Shown: one piece after another, positions 1 through 6,511 of the stretch | How the letters are laid out: every line of letters starts with the position of its first letter | Numbering within the stretch: the first letter of the stretch is position 1 | Source: an uncultured Clostridia bacterium | GTDB lineage: Bacteria > Bacillota > Clostridia > Christensenellales > UBA1242 | Direction of reading: 5' to 3' | Length of the DNA stretch: 15,108 bases | NCBI GenBank assembly: GCA_905236445.1 | Contig: CAJOPQ010000002.1 | Location: 1-15,108 of the forward strand | Position numbers and translations under genes: made by a program | The notes under the pieces: generated by a model | What the model saw: the letters and a program-made list of their open reading frames with translations, nothing else | Database searches by the model: none | Told to the model about the DNA's origin: nothing

Positions 1-20
1 AATAACACGAGAGCTCATAA

Positions 21-113
21 GTGGATTTAGCAACCAAAGTAGATGCTACTTTTTTTAAAGAAGATGAAGAATTAAATGAACGAATTAAAAAAGGAGATAA
101 AAAATGGAATTAA
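21..113 (+). other. Short 30-codon ORF or 3' gene remnant upstream of the Nudix gene
   Basis: A reading frame open from GTG at 21 to TAA at 111-113 encodes a charged tail (ends KKGDKKWN) and overlaps the Nudix start by 10 bases. An in-frame TAA lies immediately upstream at 18-20, so it is not simply the end of a longer intact gene in this frame. The codon choice looks protein-like (FKEDEELNERIKK). It could be the 3' end of a frameshifted gene whose body lies outside the window, or a tiny leader ORF coupled to the Nudix gene. No family was recognised. Confidence 0.2.
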
Positions 114-604
114 TCGATTTGTATGATGAAAACAGAGTGTTTACGGGAGAAATAATAGAAAGAGGAAAACCAATTGAACCCGGGAGATACAAGCTATCTG
201 TACATATGTGGGTAGTGAATAGTGATGGACAAGTGTATATTCAAAAAAGAGCAAAAAGCAGAAAACTCTTTCCAGATCTGTGGGAAAATCCAGGTGGTGG
301 TGTAATATCTGGACAAGATGCAGAGACTACGCTGAAAAGAGAGTTCAAAGAAGAATTAGGAATCGATCTTGTGGGAAAGTTTAAATTAATAAAAACTATT
401 CGTAGACAGAGAGATTTTGTAGATATATTCTTGGTTGAGCAGAATTTTGATATTTCGTCATTGAATCTGCAGGAAGAAGAGGTGAGTGATGCCAAATGGG
501 CAACGCTAGATGATATATATTCTATGATTAATGATGGATTGTTTTGTCCAACTATTATGGATAGTTTAAATCCATTTTTAGAATATATTAATAACAAGGC
601 ATAG
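104..604 (+). CDS. Nudix hydrolase, IPP-isomerase-like/YfcD-type subgroup
   Basis: This is a 166-residue cytoplasmic Nudix-fold enzyme that likely hydrolyses a nucleoside-diphosphate-linked substrate; the substrate cannot be told from sequence. The N-terminus (ELIDLYDENRVFTGE, then a VHMWVVNSDGQVYIQKR strand around residues 33-49) resembles the YfcD/isopentenyl-diphosphate-isomerase-like branch rather than MutT. The Nudix box spans about residues 65-87, with the metal-binding core REFKEELGI intact (R79, E80, E83, E84, G86). The first glutamate of the Gx5E part is replaced by Q71. The ATG follows an AAGGAG at 91-96 with about 7 bases of spacing, which supports this start. It appears to stand alone: the gene downstream is convergent. 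The fold is confident; the biological role is open. Confidence 0.9.
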   Translation: MELIDLYDENRVFTGEIIERGKPIEPGRYKLSVHMWVVNSDGQVYIQKRAKSRKLFPDLWENPGGGVISGQDAETTLKREFKEELGIDLVGKFKLIKTIRRQRDFVDIFLVEQNFDISSLNLQEEEVSDAKWATLDDIYSMINDGLFCPTIMDSLNPFLEYINNKA

Positions 605-725
605 CATATGAGAAGGTGGTTATGGTGCCCAGAGGGAAAGATTAAAAATACTACACCATTTCGATGTTGGATAAAATGAAAAAATTAGATTTAGTAAAGT
701 TAAAAAATGATAAGCCTTAGAAGTC
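605..725 (+). pseudogene. Possible degenerate coding remnant between convergent genes
   Basis: Between the Nudix and radical SAM genes, one plus-strand frame reads as protein-like sequence (EKVVMVPRGKD, a TAA at 643-645, then KYYTISMLDKMKKLDLVKL) to a TAG at 718-720. A stop in the middle of otherwise coding-like sequence suggests a decayed gene end. No parent family was recognised. No convincing hairpin terminator was seen here for either convergent gene. The call is weak and could be chance in AT-rich DNA. Confidence 0.2.
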
Positions 726-1619
726 CTATTTTTTTGTTAAACTGGATAAATCTAGTTCTTGATCGAAATCTGGCACATAGTCATCTGTTGCACTGTCCAT
801 ATCTTGTACAAAGCCATTGAGGTTCAAATTATCGCACATAGCAACAACTCTTTTATATTCCAGTTTTGTTAATTTGCGGTTGATTTCGGGATAATTATGT
901 GCTTTGAAGTAAGGAGCGTATTGACTCATGACGCTGACAAGTGTTGAGCCCAAATTTTCTTTAATCCATTGCAAAATGTGTATGCTATCATTTGTGCAGT
1001 TGGGCAAAACAAGATGGCGTATAATAATGCCTTTTTTCATAATTCCATCTTCGATTAAATCTTGTGGAATAAGCGTTCTTGCCTCCATAATATTCTTGGT
1101 GGCGACATCGAAATAGTTGTCTGCACTAGAGTATTTTTTGCTTAAATTGTTATTGAAATATTTCAAATCAAATAGAAATATGTCAACATAATCTTTAAGT
1201 TTCTTAATAGTTTCAATATTTTCATATCCATTTGTGTTCCATACAATTGGTATATTTGGTTTGTAAATATTAAGTGCTTCAATAATTTGATTAGTGTAGT
1301 GCGTTGGTGTAACAAGGTTGATATTATGCACTCCTTGTGCTTCAAGATTCTTCATAATATCGGCAAGATCTGCAGAAGTGATATATTTACCGTTGCCATT
1401 GTGGCTAATTTTGTAATTTTGACAAAATACACATCGTAGATTGCAATTGCTAAAAAAAATGGCACCACTTCCATTTGTTCCAGAAATGATTGGCTCTTCC
1501 CACATATGTACCATTACCTTGGCTATCTTAATATCGTTGTTCGATTTGCAATATCCTATACTTTCATCTCTTATAATATTGCAATTTCTCGCACATAATT
1601 TACATTTGCTTTGTTTCAT
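726..1619 (-). CDS. PflX-like radical SAM protein (COG1313-type)
   Basis: This 297-residue radical S-adenosylmethionine enzyme resembles the uncharacterised pyruvate-formate-lyase-activase-like family PflX. Visible motifs are the SAM-cluster triad CNLRCVFC (C59, C63, C66; Cx3Cx2C) and an N-terminal cysteine set CKLCARNC...GYC (C6, C9, C13, C24) that could hold a second metal or Fe-S site. Family-like strands such as INLVTPTHY and VDIFLFDLKYF follow. It probably generates a 5'-deoxyadenosyl radical to act on a protein or small molecule; the target is unknown and no glycyl-radical enzyme lies nearby. The start at 1619 is kept because the N-terminal cysteines would be lost from the next methionine. 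There is no Shine-Dalgarno sequence upstream, and the promoter at 1626-1654 would place transcription on or next to the ATG. The gene is convergent with the Nudix gene and divergent from spo0A. Confidence 0.85.
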   Translation of the reverse strand: MKQSKCKLCARNCNIIRDESIGYCKSNNDIKIAKVMVHMWEEPIISGTNGSGAIFFSNCNLRCVFCQNYKISHNGNGKYITSADLADIMKNLEAQGVHNINLVTPTHYTNQIIEALNIYKPNIPIVWNTNGYENIETIKKLKDYVDIFLFDLKYFNNNLSKKYSSADNYFDVATKNIMEARTLIPQDLIEDGIMKKGIIIRHLVLPNCTNDSIHILQWIKENLGSTLVSVMSQYAPYFKAHNYPEINRKLTKLEYKRVVAMCDNLNLNGFVQDMDSATDDYVPDFDQELDLSSLTKK

Positions 1620-1625
1620 GCATAT

Positions 1626-1654
1626 ATAATAGAATTAAAAACAATTTATGTCAA
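1626..1654 (-). promoter_or_regulatory. Sigma-A promoter of the radical SAM gene (predicted leaderless)
   Basis: On the minus strand, TTGACA (1649-1654) and TATTAT (1626-1631) are separated by 17 bases, a near-perfect sigma-A promoter. Counting 6-7 bases beyond the -10 puts the start site at about 1619-1620, at or one base before the ATG. No ribosome binding site fits in between. This is a sequence-based prediction. Confidence 0.6.
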
Positions 1655-1821
1655 TAATTTTGCTAGTTTTTTAATTCTCGCAGTTAATTATCAAATTTTT
1701 ACAACTAAAAAAGTGTACGATTTTAAAAAAATTGATTTCAAATAAAAAATCCCTAAAATAAACGATTTTTCTTATATAATTTATCATAAATCAATAAATT
1801 TGAAAGCACAAAATCAGAAAA

Positions 1822-1840
1822 TTTGACAAAATTTGACAAA
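1822..1840 (+). promoter_or_regulatory. Tandem 0A-box-like repeats upstream of spo0A
   Basis: TTTGACAAA occurs twice, at 1822-1830 and 1832-1840, exactly 10 bp apart (one helical turn). Its reverse complement TTTGTCAAA matches the known Bacillus Spo0A box TTTGTCRAA at every position. Tandem 10-bp spacing is the arrangement known for Spo0A dimer binding. A third near match, TGTGACAAA, lies at 1909-1917. Each copy also contains TTGACA, and the second copy is the best -35 element, so part of the match is shared with promoter sequence. Autoregulation of spo0A is inferred. Confidence 0.5.
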
Positions 1841-1861
1841 TTTTGCAAAGAAATTTATAAA
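1833..1861 (+). promoter_or_regulatory. Candidate sigma-A promoter of spo0A
   Basis: TTGACA (1833-1838), a 17-base spacer and TATAAA (1856-1861) form a strong vegetative-type promoter reading toward spo0A. The -35 lies inside the second 0A-box-like repeat, so Spo0A bound there would compete with RNA polymerase. Confidence 0.6.
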
Positions 1862-1868
1862 AAAATAT

Positions 1869-1896
1869 TTGCAAAAAATGTTAATTGCTGTAATAT
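1869..1896 (+). promoter_or_regulatory. Second, weaker candidate promoter of spo0A
   Basis: TTGCAA (1869-1874), a 16-base spacer and TAATAT (1891-1896) could form a second start closer to the gene. The 0A-like box at 1909-1917 would lie just downstream of that start. B. subtilis spo0A also uses two promoters, but no sigma-H-type sequence was recognised here. Confidence 0.3.
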
Positions 1897-1942
1897 TTGC
1901 GTATTGTGTGTGACAAATTTTAACACTTAAGGATGTGGAAAT

Positions 1943-2710
1943 ATGTTTGAAAAGAAAATTTTAGTTTTAAATGCAAACGAAGAAGAAAGGAATGAACTGA
2001 TTGGAAAATTAGAAGGCAATGGCAGTTTCAAAGTTTGTGCCAACTTTGATAATGCACAAGGGGCTTTAGAATTTCTAAAGTCAAACAAAGTTGATTTGGT
2101 AATTTCAGATATTATCTTGCAAAATTCCGACGGCTTTGAATTTTTGGAGGGAATAAGAAAAAATGATTTAGATGTAAAAGTCCTTATCTTGTCTGCCATA
2201 ACAAAAGATACTTTTGTGCAAAAAGCTCTACAATTGGGTGCTAGCTATTATATTATGAGGCCATATAGCGAAGATGTGCTAATACAAAGGATTGATGAAA
2301 TTATTAATAATAATAACATCAAGGTCAAGGAGGATACAAAGATATCTGAGATTAGTCGTAGTAAAAATATTGACAGCAAATTAAGTAATATCTTCATATC
2401 AGTAGGAATTCCTGCACATATCAAAGGCTATCAATTCTTAAGAGAAGCTATTAAGATGGCAATAGAGACTCCAGATATCATTAATAGCATAACAAAGAAG
2501 TTGTATCCAAGTATAGCGAAGAAATTTGATACAAGCTCTAGCAAAGTTGAGCGTGCAATTAGGCATGCTATAGAGGTTGCATGGAATAGAGGCAAAATTG
2601 AAAACATCAATAATTTATTTGGTATCAAAGTTTATTCTGACAATGAAAAGCCAACAAATGGCGAGTTTATAGCTCTAGTTGCCGATAAGATGCTGATTGA
2701 GGGAGCATAG
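1943..2710 (+). CDS. spo0A: Spo0A-family sporulation/stationary-phase master regulator with altered receiver
   Basis: This 255-residue response regulator has an N-terminal receiver (about 1-121), a short linker and a Spo0A DNA-binding domain (about 147-255). The DNA-binding part is very close to the Bacillus protein as recalled: VGIPAHIKGY, LREAI, KLYPSIAKKF, the recognition segment KVERAIRHAIEVAW (201-214) and KPTNGEFIALVADK. In the receiver the phospho-acceptor D56 (LVISDI) and the switch residue S84 are present. The two N-terminal acidic residues that bind Mg2+ (D10-D11 in B. subtilis) align with N10-A11, the conserved lysine is R106 (IMRPY), and the usual MP after the aspartate site is LQ. 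Phosphorylation may therefore be weak or absent. An AAGGA at 1929-1933, 9 bases upstream, supports the start. The usual neighbour spoIVB is not upstream. The gene stands as its own transcription unit with a terminator directly after it. Confidence 0.93.
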   Translation: MFEKKILVLNANEEERNELIGKLEGNGSFKVCANFDNAQGALEFLKSNKVDLVISDIILQNSDGFEFLEGIRKNDLDVKVLILSAITKDTFVQKALQLGASYYIMRPYSEDVLIQRIDEIINNNNIKVKEDTKISEISRSKNIDSKLSNIFISVGIPAHIKGYQFLREAIKMAIETPDIINSITKKLYPSIAKKFDTSSSKVERAIRHAIEVAWNRGKIENINNLFGIKVYSDNEKPTNGEFIALVADKMLIEGA

Positions 2711-2724
2711 TTTGTATTTTTTGG

Positions 2725-2754
2725 ACTATTGTGTAGATGCACAATAGTTTTTTT
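2725..2754 (+). terminator. Rho-independent terminator after spo0A
   Basis: ACTATTGTG (2725-2733) pairs perfectly with CACAATAGT (2740-2748). One extra T-G pair closes a 4-base loop, and seven Ts follow (2748-2754). It sits 15 bases after the spo0A stop. Confidence 0.9.
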
Positions 2755-2791
2755 ATTTAAGTATTATTTAGAAAGTTATATAATTAAAGGC

Positions 2792-2821
2792 TTGTATTTT
2801 GTGTTTTTATTATGCTATAAT
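2792..2821 (+). promoter_or_regulatory. Extended -10 promoter of the helD-hisS-trx unit
   Basis: A consensus TATAAT (2816-2821) is preceded by TGC, giving an extended -10. A weak -35 TTGTAT lies at 2792-2797 with an 18-base spacer. The predicted start near 2828 leaves a short leader with AGGA (2844-2847) before the ATG. Confidence 0.65.
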
Positions 2822-2853
2822 CTTCTATTATTAGTATTTATTTAGGAAAAGTT

Positions 2854-4944
2854 ATGGAAAAAGATAGGATAGTAGAAGAACAATATTTGTCGCGAACAAT
2901 CCAAATTCTTAGACAAAACATTGCTGATTGTCAATGTGAAGAGGAGAATCAGGAGAATATTTTTAATACTGAGAATGAAAAATATCTTTCTTCTATGAAA
3001 GATATGAATCTCAATACGTTGTCAGAAGAAAATGCTCTTTTAATGTCAAATATGCAACAAACACTTGAGCAAAGATTGAATGAGGTTGAGAAACTGAAGC
3101 AACTACAAAGCATTTATGTGAAAATGATTTTTAGTCCATATTTTGCAAAAATTGATATTATTCCAGAAGATACCAACCAAAGTGAGAAATATTACATAGG
3201 TACTCATACGCTTAATGATAAAGATAATACATTTATTGTGTTGGATTGGAGATCTCCAATTGCTAGTATATTTTATGATTATGAAGTTGGTGATGCTAAG
3301 ATAGTGTCTGATAATTCAACACTTGATGTAAAATTAACCAACAAAAGACAGTTCAAAATAGAAGATAGTCAGTTGAAATATTTCTTTGATACCAATGTTG
3401 CAATTGAAGATGAGTTGTTACAAGATGCTTTGGGACAAAATAGTTCTAATTCTATGAAAAGTATAGTCCAGACTATTCAGGCAGAGCAGAACAAAGTAAT
3501 TCGAAGCCCCGAAGGAGTTAACTTGGTCGTAAATGGTGTGGCTGGCTCTGGTAAGACTGCGATAGCCTTGCATAGAATAGCATATTTATTGTACAAGTTG
3601 AAAGGTAAATTAACAAGTGACAGTGTATTGGTGTTGTCACATAATAATGCGTTTTCTAGTTATATATCACAAGTATTACCTGATTTGGCAGAGCAAGACG
3701 TAAGTAAAGTTGTGCTTGATGCTTTATGTAGAAAGCATTTACATAATATTGCAGATATAGAATTCAAAAGCGATCAAATGGATAGAATAATCAATTATAG
3801 TGGTCAAGTTGATAATTGGAAATACAAGATTTCTTATGAGTTTTTGAATCGTTTGGAGAATTATTGTTACCAAGAAATTGCGAATTCTTTTGAACCAAAG
3901 ACAATATCTATAATGGGGATAATAATTCCTCAAGATAAGATTAGCAAACTTTATTTTGAAACATATAAAGAACAGTCAACATTTACGAGAATTTGTTGGA
4001 TAGCTGACGCATTAGTTAACGATTACTTCTATAATGTAAAGAGTGCAGGGGCTCTGAAGCGAATAAAGGTTGAGATTTTTGAACAGCTTATGAGTTTTGT
4101 GCCAGATAGAAGCCCAGTCAACTTATATATTAAGTTCTTAAAATCTGTTGGTCGAGATATGAAGCTTAGGAGTGGCAAAATTAAGAACGAAGATGCATAT
4201 CCAATTTGGTTTATTAAAATGTTTGTTGCTGGATATAACGTGGACACAAAAATTCAACATTTGATCATTGATGAAATGCAAGAATATAGTGCTGTGCAAC
4301 TAAAGATTGTAGATATGCTATATCCTTGTTGTAAGACAATGCTTGGCGATACAACACAATTTGTTGACAAATTGGGGGCAAATAACATATTACAAAATTA
4401 TTCGAATATTTTTAACGCTGATATTAACAATATTGAATTGAACAAGAGTTATAGATCTACTATGCAAATTACTGAATTTTTTGCATATTTAGCAGAAAAT
4501 AAACAAATTGAATATGTTAAACGTAGTGGTGATGATGTTGGCTTCTGGATTACAAATGATAATGAAGAATGCAATTTGTTGACCAGATTGGTGGATAACA
4601 AATATAATAATACTGCTATTATAACCAAGAATAATAAGCAAGCAATAGAATTGTATAACAAGTACAATGGCATACTAGACAACTTGCATTTAGTTTCTTC
4701 CAACAAAGATTTGTTACAAGGTGGAGTCACTATAATATCTGCTTTCAATAGTAAGGGATTAGAGTTTGATCAAGTTATAGTATACAATGCAAGTGAGGAG
4801 AATTTCTCAACAGAATTTGAGAATAACTTATTATTCATAGCTTCAAGTAGGGCTATGCACAGACTTGATATAGTAAGTAAAGGTAAATTTTGCAAAAAGT
4901 GTGCTGAATATATAGAAAAAAATAATAAAACTGTGTTACAATAG
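2854..4944 (+). CDS. helD: HelD-like superfamily 1 (UvrD/Rep-type) ATPase
   Basis: This 696-residue SF1 helicase-fold protein is of the HelD type, which in Bacillus and mycobacteria binds RNA polymerase and uses ATP to release it from stalled complexes or nucleic acid. An acidic, likely coiled-coil N-terminal arm spans about residues 1-90. The HelD-typical DWRSPIASIFYDY is at 131-143, a Q-motif-like region (IQAEQNKVI) near 208, and Walker A GVAGSGKT at 228-235. Walker B IIDEMQEYS is at 471-479, GDTTQ at 498-502, LNKSYRS near 529, the motif V segment ISAFNSKGLEF near 628, and motif VI FIASSRAMHRL near 661. It is somewhat shorter than the B. subtilis protein (774 residues as recalled). Start: AGGA six bases upstream of the ATG. 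hisS follows after 19 bases, so the two are probably co-transcribed. A role in DNA repair instead of RNA polymerase recycling cannot be excluded. Confidence 0.88.
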   Translation: MEKDRIVEEQYLSRTIQILRQNIADCQCEEENQENIFNTENEKYLSSMKDMNLNTLSEENALLMSNMQQTLEQRLNEVEKLKQLQSIYVKMIFSPYFAKIDIIPEDTNQSEKYYIGTHTLNDKDNTFIVLDWRSPIASIFYDYEVGDAKIVSDNSTLDVKLTNKRQFKIEDSQLKYFFDTNVAIEDELLQDALGQNSSNSMKSIVQTIQAEQNKVIRSPEGVNLVVNGVAGSGKTAIALHRIAYLLYKLKGKLTSDSVLVLSHNNAFSSYISQVLPDLAEQDVSKVVLDALCRKHLHNIADIEFKSDQMDRIINYSGQVDNWKYKISYEFLNRLENYCYQEIANSFEPKTISIMGIIIPQDKISKLYFETYKEQSTFTRICWIADALVNDYFYNVKSAGALKRIKVEIFEQLMSFVPDRSPVNLYIKFLKSVGRDMKLRSGKIKNEDAYPIWFIKMFVAGYNVDTKIQHLIIDEMQEYSAVQLKIVDMLYPCCKTMLGDTTQFVDKLGANNILQNYSNIFNADINNIELNKSYRSTMQITEFFAYLAENKQIEYVKRSGDDVGFWITNDNEECNLLTRLVDNKYNNTAIITKNNKQAIELYNKYNGILDNLHLVSSNKDLLQGGVTIISAFNSKGLEFDQVIVYNASEENFSTEFENNLLFIASSRAMHRLDIVSKGKFCKKCAEYIEKNNKTVLQ

Positions 4945-4963
4945 TTTAACAAAGGAGAATATT

Positions 4964-6217
4964 ATGATTAATATACCTAAAGGTACTAAGGATATGTTGC
5001 CAAATGAAAGCTTCAAATGGCGCCATGTCTATCGAATAATTGATAATCTTACGAAAAAGTACAATATCAAAGAAATTGCTACACCAACATTTGAATCAAC
5101 TGAATTGTTTGTAAGAGGTGCTGGAGAAGGAAGTGACATTGTCAACAAAGAAATGTACACATTCTTAGACAAAGGTGAGAGAAGTATAACGCTTAAGCCA
5201 GAAGGAACGGCCGGGGTAGTTAGATCTTTTATTGAAAATGGATTGTTTAATAATCCTTTGCCATTAAAAGTTTATTATAAGACGCCATGTTTTAGATACG
5301 AGAAGCCTCAAGCGTGGAGGCTGAGAGAACACCATCAATTTGGTGTAGAGATGTTTGGTTCGGATAATGTAGAGAGTGAAGTGGAAATATTTATGTTTCT
5401 TAATGATTTTTTCAGATCTTTTGACATAACTCCAACATTTTCTATTAATTATCTTGGCTGTAGTGAATGTAGTCAAAGATACAAAAATTTGCTTAGAGAT
5501 TTTGTTAAGCCAAATTTAAAAAATTTCTGTAGCGATTGTAATAATAGATATAATAAGAATGTTCTTAGAATGTTAGATTGCAAAGTTGACTCTTGCAAAG
5601 AGTTGTTGCAATGTGCACCTAGACTTGCAGATAATTTGTGCGAAAGTTGTTCTGCGAAATTCAACAAAATTAAGAAAAGTTTGGATAATTTAAATATTGC
5701 ATATATTGTTGACACTAACTTGGTTAGAGGCCTAGATTATTACACTGGCACAGTATTTGAAATTCTTAACATCACGCAAGATCAAGGTCAGGTTGCTCTT
5801 GGTGGTGGTGGGAGATATAACAACTTAGTTGAAGAATTGGGTGGCAAGCCTACTCCAGTTATAGGTTTTGGAATTGGGCTTGAGAGACTAATGATGTATC
5901 TAGATAGTGTTGGATATAAATATGGTGAAGATGACACGCCAGATATATATATTGCTTCAGCAATTGAAGATTCCACTGTTATTTCAAAATTGGCTTCTAA
6001 CATAAGACAAAATGGTTATAGCGTAGAATATGATTTAATGGGTAGGGGGCTTAAGGCACAATTTAAATATGCAGACAAATTGAATGTTAAGTTTGTAATT
6101 GTGATTGGTGAAGATGAAGTTAATAACAAGACATTAACAATTAAAAATATGCAACAAGGTATACAGGATAGTATAAAACAGGAAGAATTGATCAATTATT
6201 TAGAAGAGAGGTTGTAG
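4964..6217 (+). CDS. hisS: Histidine--tRNA ligase
   Basis: This class II synthetase charges tRNA-His. At 417 residues it has the usual family length. Visible features are the N-terminus IPKGTKDMLP, the TLKPEGTAGVVRSF block (76-89), motif 2 (FRYEKPQAWRLREHHQ, 110-125), the histidine-specific LVRGLDYYTGT (253-263), motif 3 (GFGIGLERLM, 301-310) and a C-terminal anticodon-binding domain (about 325-417). Two points stand out. W118 replaces the glycine usual in the motif 2 loop (PQAGR). The insertion domain (164-232) carries nine cysteines, including CxxC pairs at 166/169, 189/192 and 226/229, which may bind zinc as suggested for other Clostridia-type enzymes. AAGGAG at 4952-4957 supports the start. 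It lies between helD and trx in one apparent operon. Confidence 0.97.
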   Translation: MINIPKGTKDMLPNESFKWRHVYRIIDNLTKKYNIKEIATPTFESTELFVRGAGEGSDIVNKEMYTFLDKGERSITLKPEGTAGVVRSFIENGLFNNPLPLKVYYKTPCFRYEKPQAWRLREHHQFGVEMFGSDNVESEVEIFMFLNDFFRSFDITPTFSINYLGCSECSQRYKNLLRDFVKPNLKNFCSDCNNRYNKNVLRMLDCKVDSCKELLQCAPRLADNLCESCSAKFNKIKKSLDNLNIAYIVDTNLVRGLDYYTGTVFEILNITQDQGQVALGGGGRYNNLVEELGGKPTPVIGFGIGLERLMMYLDSVGYKYGEDDTPDIYIASAIEDSTVISKLASNIRQNGYSVEYDLMGRGLKAQFKYADKLNVKFVIVIGEDEVNNKTLTIKNMQQGIQDSIKQEELINYLEERL

Positions 6218-6219
6218 TA

Positions 6220-6510
6220 ATGGAATTGGATCAATTAGAACAATTGAAAAAAGAAAACAAGTATCTATTGTTAGATTTTTATGCCGATTGGTGTATGCCT
6301 TGCAAGATGCAATCTGAAATAATTGTAGAATTAATTGACAAAAAAATTGATGGATTATACATTCAAAAAATTAATGTCGATGACAACGAGCTAATAACTG
6401 ATGAATTTAAGATTGTTTCGATTCCAACATTAATACTATTTAAAGATGGTGAAATCGTCAAAAGATATGTTGGGGTTGCAAAGTTGGAAAATATTTTAAG
6501 CTGGATGTAG
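6220..6510 (+). CDS. Thioredoxin-like protein with WCMPC active site
   Basis: This compact 96-residue thioredoxin fold is a cytoplasmic dithiol-disulfide oxidoreductase. The active site is W24-C25-M26-P27-C28, with methionine where classical thioredoxin has glycine. The buried aspartate (D19 in LLLDFYADW) and the cis-proline (SIPT, P69) are present. It has no signal peptide and is shorter than typical thioredoxin (about 105 residues), ending soon after the last helix begins. It starts two bases after hisS, with a ribosome binding site GAGAGG (6206-6211) inside the hisS end, so it is translated from the helD-hisS transcript. The altered dipeptide between the cysteines should change redox potential and partners; whether it is the main thioredoxin cannot be told. 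Confidence 0.9.
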   Translation: MELDQLEQLKKENKYLLLDFYADWCMPCKMQSEIIVELIDKKIDGLYIQKINVDDNELITDEFKIVSIPTLILFKDGEIVKRYVGVAKLENILSWM

Positions 6511-6511
6511 T

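Larger units (their letters stand above)
1655..1942 (+). other. Non-coding intergenic region carrying the spo0A control sequences
   Basis: This extremely AT-rich stretch contains no plausible gene on either strand. Its left part (about 1655-1815) holds only A/T runs and an isolated TATAAT at 1775-1780 without a good -35. The right part holds the candidate spo0A promoters and the 0A-box-like repeats listed separately. No riboswitch-like or terminator fold was recognised. Confidence 0.6.

Noticed and set aside
711..740. Terminator for the radical SAM gene in the convergent gap
   Set aside because: Only A-run/T-run pairing around an unpaired middle; no GC-containing stem was found.
1163..1345. 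Minus-strand 60-residue ORF and other small ORFs inside the radical SAM gene
   Set aside because: They lie in other frames of a well-supported gene, with no ribosome binding site or recognisable domain.
1620..1942. Possible riboswitch or small RNA in the long gap before spo0A
   Set aside because: The sequence is almost all A/T with no stable stems or known aptamer signature visible.
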